In this document: piece by piece, positions 5,351 to 8,078 of the stretch
How positions within the stretch are numbered: position 1 is the first letter of the stretch
Layout: each line of letters begins with the position of its first letter
Assembly: GCA_026129385.1 (NCBI GenBank)
Contig: JAHCIE010000133.1
Coordinates: forward strand, 1 to 8,078
Direction: 5' to 3'
DNA length: 8,078 nucleotides
From: Anaerolineae bacterium
GTDB lineage: Bacteria; Chloroflexota; Anaerolineae; Epilineales; JAHCIE01
The notes under the pieces: generated by a model
Database searches by the model: none
The model's input: only the letters and a program-made list of their open reading frames with translations
Told to the model about the DNA's origin: nothing
Program-made: the position numbers and the translations under genes

Positions 5351-7066
5351 TTATCGTCCTTTCGGCATTCCGCCCGGAGTGCCGAAGCCCATCGGGCCCA
5401 GGTTGCGCTGCTGTTGGGGCGGGGTGCTTGGGCGTGCCGGCTGCCGGATGCCGGCGACCACGCGTTCGCCTTCTGCGAGGCCTGACAGGATTTCGGCGTG
5501 AATGCGGTTGCTGATGCCGACCGTCACCTCGCGTTCCTGCACGCTGCCATTGTCGGCGATGACCTTCACCGTGGCTTTGCGGGGCGGCCGCGGGGGCCGT
5601 GCGGCCACTTCGGTGGCGGCCGGTGCGCTGCGCGTACCCTGTGACATGCTGTTCCGGGCATTGATATCAGGCTTGCCGGAACGTGGCGAAAGCGGCGTTT
5701 TGGCGGACGCCCTGCGCTCGGCCTGCATGCGTTCGCGCAGACGCTGACGTTCCTCCGGCGACATTTTCTGAAAGGCTTCGCGGTTAAAACGCGGACGCCC
5801 TCCTTCCGCGGCAGGGCGGCCGGATTCCGAGGTCTGCGCGGGCTGGCGCTGACGCTCGTCCGGTGATCGCCGCGGTGAGGCCTCGTGGGAGCGCGGTTTT
5901 TCTTTCTCGCGGTCCTTGGTGGCGCGCCCGGTGGCCTGCACGGGGTGTCCGGCGGGCGCGGCTTGCGAATCGGGTGGTAACGGCGCGACGGCGGGGGGCT
6001 TGGTTTCGCCAGCGGCTGCCGTGCCGGCATCCTGCCCCGAGCCTGCCTTGTCTGCGCGGGCACGGTTTCCCCGGCCGCGCTGCAGGGTGAGGGCGGACAT
6101 CGGTACTGTCAGCACGTCCCGGGCTTCGGCGACCACGAAGAACACCTGGACGGTCATCTGTGTCATCAGGCTGCGATTGGCGTTGGGGACGTCGAACAAG
6201 GCGTTGTAGAGCACCACGTTGTTGGTCACGGTGGGCGTGGGTTCGATTTTCCTCAACTGGCCGTGCCAGCGCCGCCCCTGTCCGCCCAGCGTGGTGAAGT
6301 AGACGGGCATGTCCACGGCGAGCCTGCTTACGTCGGCTTCGGAGACCTGGGTTTGCACCGTCATGGTGGAGAGATCGGCCACGCGCATCAGGGTGGGGGC
6401 CGACTGATTGGCATTCAGCGTTTGGCCCTGGCGCGCAGTGATACTGACCACCGTGCCGGTCAGAGGGGCATAGATGCGGGTGAATTTGAGGTTGGCTTCG
6501 TCCACGCGGGTACTGGCCTGCAGTTGCTCCATCTGCGCTTTCAGCGAATTGATCTGCGCGCGCGCCGTCTGTACCGCGGTCTCGGCGTTTTGCATCGCCT
6601 CCGCTGTCGTGGCCTCTTCGATCATCAGGTTTTTCTGGCGCTGCAGATCCCTCTCGGCTTTCGCTAGATTGACCTCGCGCTCGGTCAGCTGCGCCTGCTG
6701 GGATCGCAGTTGGGCGCGGCTTGCGTCGACTCTGGCCGTTGAGGTTTCAGCATCGATTTCAGCCAGCAGATCCCCCTCCTGTACCTCGCTGCCAACTTCG
6801 ATGTACAGCTTGCGCAGTTGGCCTGACACCTGGGCGCCGACGTCGACGTAATCGAGTGGCTGTAGTGATCCGGTGGCGGCCACCAGGTCTTCGATGTCTC
6901 CGCGCAACACTGCGGCACTGATGTAGGATTGCCCGTCATTTCGCCCGCCGCCCCAGGTTTTCCAGGCGTACCAGGTGCCGCCGCCCAGCGCGGCGATGCC
7001 GGCCGCGGCGGCGCCCAGCTTCAACAGGGTCCGGCGGCGGGGGGGCTCTTCGCGATCCGTGCTCAT
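5351..7066 (-). CDS. macA: MacA-type periplasmic adaptor (HlyD/membrane fusion protein) with long insertion
   Basis: This adaptor links MacB to an outer-membrane channel. Residues 11-30 form an N-terminal membrane anchor preceded by a twin-arginine-like RRTLLK (11-16). The lipoyl half-motifs are GAQVSGQLRKLYIEVGSEV (about 77-95) and IYAPLTGTVVSITARQGQT (about 198-216). A coiled-coil hairpin lies between them (about 112-190), a beta-barrel follows at about 233-325, and a membrane-proximal domain at about 497-540 (VKVIADNGSVQEREVTVGI). Between barrel and membrane-proximal domain, residues about 330-496 are an Arg/Pro/Ala/Gly-rich, presumably disordered insertion containing one amphipathic charged helix (SPEERQRLRERMQAERR). 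The 571-residue length compares with roughly 370 in E. coli MacA. A Pro/Gly/Gln-rich tail ends the protein. It is the first gene of a two-gene operon with macB. No TolC-like gene is in the window. The start lacks a strong SD (GAGG lies about 11 nt upstream). Confidence 0.93.
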   Translation of the reverse strand: MSTDREEPPRRRTLLKLGAAAAGIAALGGGTWYAWKTWGGGRNDGQSYISAAVLRGDIEDLVAATGSLQPLDYVDVGAQVSGQLRKLYIEVGSEVQEGDLLAEIDAETSTARVDASRAQLRSQQAQLTEREVNLAKAERDLQRQKNLMIEEATTAEAMQNAETAVQTARAQINSLKAQMEQLQASTRVDEANLKFTRIYAPLTGTVVSITARQGQTLNANQSAPTLMRVADLSTMTVQTQVSEADVSRLAVDMPVYFTTLGGQGRRWHGQLRKIEPTPTVTNNVVLYNALFDVPNANRSLMTQMTVQVFFVVAEARDVLTVPMSALTLQRGRGNRARADKAGSGQDAGTAAAGETKPPAVAPLPPDSQAAPAGHPVQATGRATKDREKEKPRSHEASPRRSPDERQRQPAQTSESGRPAAEGGRPRFNREAFQKMSPEERQRLRERMQAERRASAKTPLSPRSGKPDINARNSMSQGTRSAPAATEVAARPPRPPRKATVKVIADNGSVQEREVTVGISNRIHAEILSGLAEGERVVAGIRQPARPSTPPQQQRNLGPMGFGTPGGMPKGR

Positions 7067-7198
7067 GTGACTTGCGTCCTCGATGTGGAAACGGATCCAG
7101 CATGCCTGTCAACTAAGGAAACAATGCGCAAGAATGTGCGTGAGAGCGTATCCATTCGTTTCCACAAAGCTTGCCAAATTTGGCGTTAGACTCAGTTC
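7067..7198. promoter_or_regulatory. Divergent promoter region of macAB and the BaeS-like kinase gene
   Basis: This 132-bp gap must hold both divergent promoters. On the minus strand TTGACA (7107-7112) is a consensus -35 for macA, but no good -10 lies 16-18 bp downstream, which would fit activator dependence. TGTGGAAACGGAT (7084-7096) and ATTCGTTTCCACA (7154-7166) form an inverted pair with 12 of 13 positions matching. A further GGAAAC occurs at 7117-7122, 30 bp from the first copy. The perfect palindrome GCCAAATTTGGC is at 7173-7184. These are candidate regulator sites; the identity of the regulator is inferred only from the adjacent kinase. Confidence 0.5.
7173..7184. repeat. Perfect 12-bp palindrome GCCAAATTTGGC
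   Basis: GCCAAATTTGGC reads identically on both strands and ends 14 bp before the kinase start codon. Its position and A/T core in GC-rich surroundings suit a dimeric regulator site, but it could be chance. It is too close to the ATG to be an upstream activator site for the kinase, so a repressor role or a role toward macA is more likely. Confidence 0.4.
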
Positions 7199-8078
7199 AT
7201 GAGTGATTTCCGCCCGTTTTTTTCGTTCGGCCAGTCCTTTTTCGGCGCCATGATGCAGCGCCTGGATTCGTTGCGCGTCAAGCTGTTCATGGCGATAGCC
7301 GGGGCCAATGTCGTGCTGGTCATGGTGGCCTATGCGATCTATGGCTGGAGTTTTGACCAGGGGCTGGTGGATTACCTGAACCGGGCGGACGAAGCGCGGC
7401 TGTCTCCCCTGGTGACGCGGCTGGCCGACGGTTACCGCCGGCATGGAGACTGGCGCTGGATCAGCGAGGACCGGCAACAATGGCATGACCTGGTGCGCGA
7501 GGTACTGGGCGTGGGGCGTATGCCGCGGCGCGGTCCGGAAGAAGCGAAGGACGGGGTTGCCCGGCCGCGGCCACCCGTCGTGCCAGGCAACAGGGAAGGC
7601 GGCCGGCCACCGTTGACCATCGATCCCCGCCTGCTCCTGCTGGATGCCCGTCGGGATGTCCTACTCGGTCCGGCCGAGCGTGCCGGCCTCGCGGTGCTGA
7701 GGCCCATCAAGGTGGGGGAGCAGATCGTGGGCTATCTGGGTTATGTGCCGCGCCTGCAGGTCGTGACCTCACTGGAGCAGATTTTCCTCACACAGCAGAA
7801 TCGCAGGTTTGCCGCCATCGCCCTGGGGTTGCTCGCTGCGGTGCTGCTCAACGCGGCCCTGATCGCGCACTGGCTCTCCCGGCGCCTACATGCGCTCAGT
7901 GACGGCGCAGCCGCCCTCGCGCAAGGCGACTATGCTGTGCGCATCCCGGTCAGCGGGCATGACGAGCTGGCGCAACTGGCGGTCGATTTCAATCACCTGG
8001 CACAAGCGCTGGAAGCGGCGCAGCGCATGCGCCAGCAATGGATAGCCGACATTGCCCATGAGCTGCGCACGCCGCTTG
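7199..8078 (+). CDS. baeS: BaeS-like sensor histidine kinase, N-terminal part (runs off window)
   Basis: The first 293 residues of a two-component sensor kinase are present; the ATP-binding domain lies beyond the right edge. Transmembrane helix 1 is at about residues 28-50, a periplasmic sensor domain at about 51-202, helix 2 at about 203-225 and a HAMP linker at about 226-278. The dimerisation/phosphoacceptor helix then begins with QQWIADIAHELRTPL, with H287 as the predicted phosphorylated residue. The sensor domain pattern (DYLNRADEARL, DWRWISEDRQQWHDLVRE, LRPIKVGEQIVGYLGY) is BaeS-like from memory, and BaeS in enterobacteria senses envelope stress and induces efflux pumps. An Arg/Pro-rich stretch (about 107-138) interrupts the sensor domain. 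It is divergent from macAB, so it may control them. ATG 7199 has no clear SD; later ATGs at residues 18 and 19 also lack one, so the start is uncertain. A partner response regulator probably lies outside the window. Confidence 0.85.
   Translation, partial: MSDFRPFFSFGQSFFGAMMQRLDSLRVKLFMAIAGANVVLVMVAYAIYGWSFDQGLVDYLNRADEARLSPLVTRLADGYRRHGDWRWISEDRQQWHDLVREVLGVGRMPRRGPEEAKDGVARPRPPVVPGNREGGRPPLTIDPRLLLLDARRDVLLGPAERAGLAVLRPIKVGEQIVGYLGYVPRLQVVTSLEQIFLTQQNRRFAAIALGLLAAVLLNAALIAHWLSRRLHALSDGAAALAQGDYAVRIPVSGHDELAQLAVDFNHLAQALEAAQRMRQQWIADIAHELRTPL

Noticed and set aside
4983..5501. 172-codon plus-strand open frame spanning the macA-macB junction
   Set aside because: It is antisense to two clearly coding genes and shows no family features, so it is best explained by high GC content.
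7109..7486. 125-codon minus-strand frame across the divergent promoter
   Set aside because: It overlaps the start of the kinase gene antisense and the regulatory region. It has no recognisable domain and no supported ribosome binding site.
7432..7710. 92-codon minus-strand frame within the kinase gene
   Set aside because: It is an antisense shadow of the sensor-domain coding sequence, rich in Arg/Ser/Gly with no motif.

Overview
The window is GC-rich bacterial DNA with one gene entering from the left, five complete protein genes, and one gene running off the right edge. No rRNA, tRNA, CRISPR array or recognisable insertion sequence is visible.

Left half (1 to about 3060): the C-terminal end of an FtsK/SpoIIIE-type DNA translocase (+), then a small two-helix membrane protein with a proline-rich tail (+). 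It converges on a cation diffusion facilitator (CDF) metal exporter (-). Upstream of that lies a secreted C39-like papain-fold protein with a C-terminal tetratricopeptide-like region (-). The two minus-strand genes look separately transcribed: each has a TATACT -10-like box inside a shared GTATACTTT word, and a perfect 12-bp hairpin lies between them. By memory of protein families, this set resembles filamentous or anaerobic Chloroflexota (Anaerolineae/Ardenticatenia type), but no search was possible.

Right half (3309 to 8078): a macA-macB tripartite efflux operon (-), transcribed divergently from a BaeS-like sensor histidine kinase (+, cut by the window end). This is a classic diderm, proteobacterial-looking module: MacA is the periplasmic adaptor, MacB the fused ATPase-permease, and the BaeS-like kinase a plausible envelope-stress sensor controlling them. 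The 132-bp divergent region carries a 13-bp inverted repeat with widely spaced arms and a perfect 12-bp palindrome, both candidate regulator sites. MacA is much longer than usual because of a disordered insertion of about 165 residues, and its N-terminus has a twin-arginine-like motif.

The two halves meet in a 255-bp intergenic stretch (3054-3308) that holds strong hairpins. The contrast in apparent ancestry raises two possibilities, horizontal acquisition of the efflux module or an assembly chimera; sequence alone cannot decide. Nothing here is clearly a new biological system. The most unusual items are a 7-nt-periodic inverted repeat array that embeds the stop codons of two convergent genes, the MacA insertion, and the structured divergent promoter.
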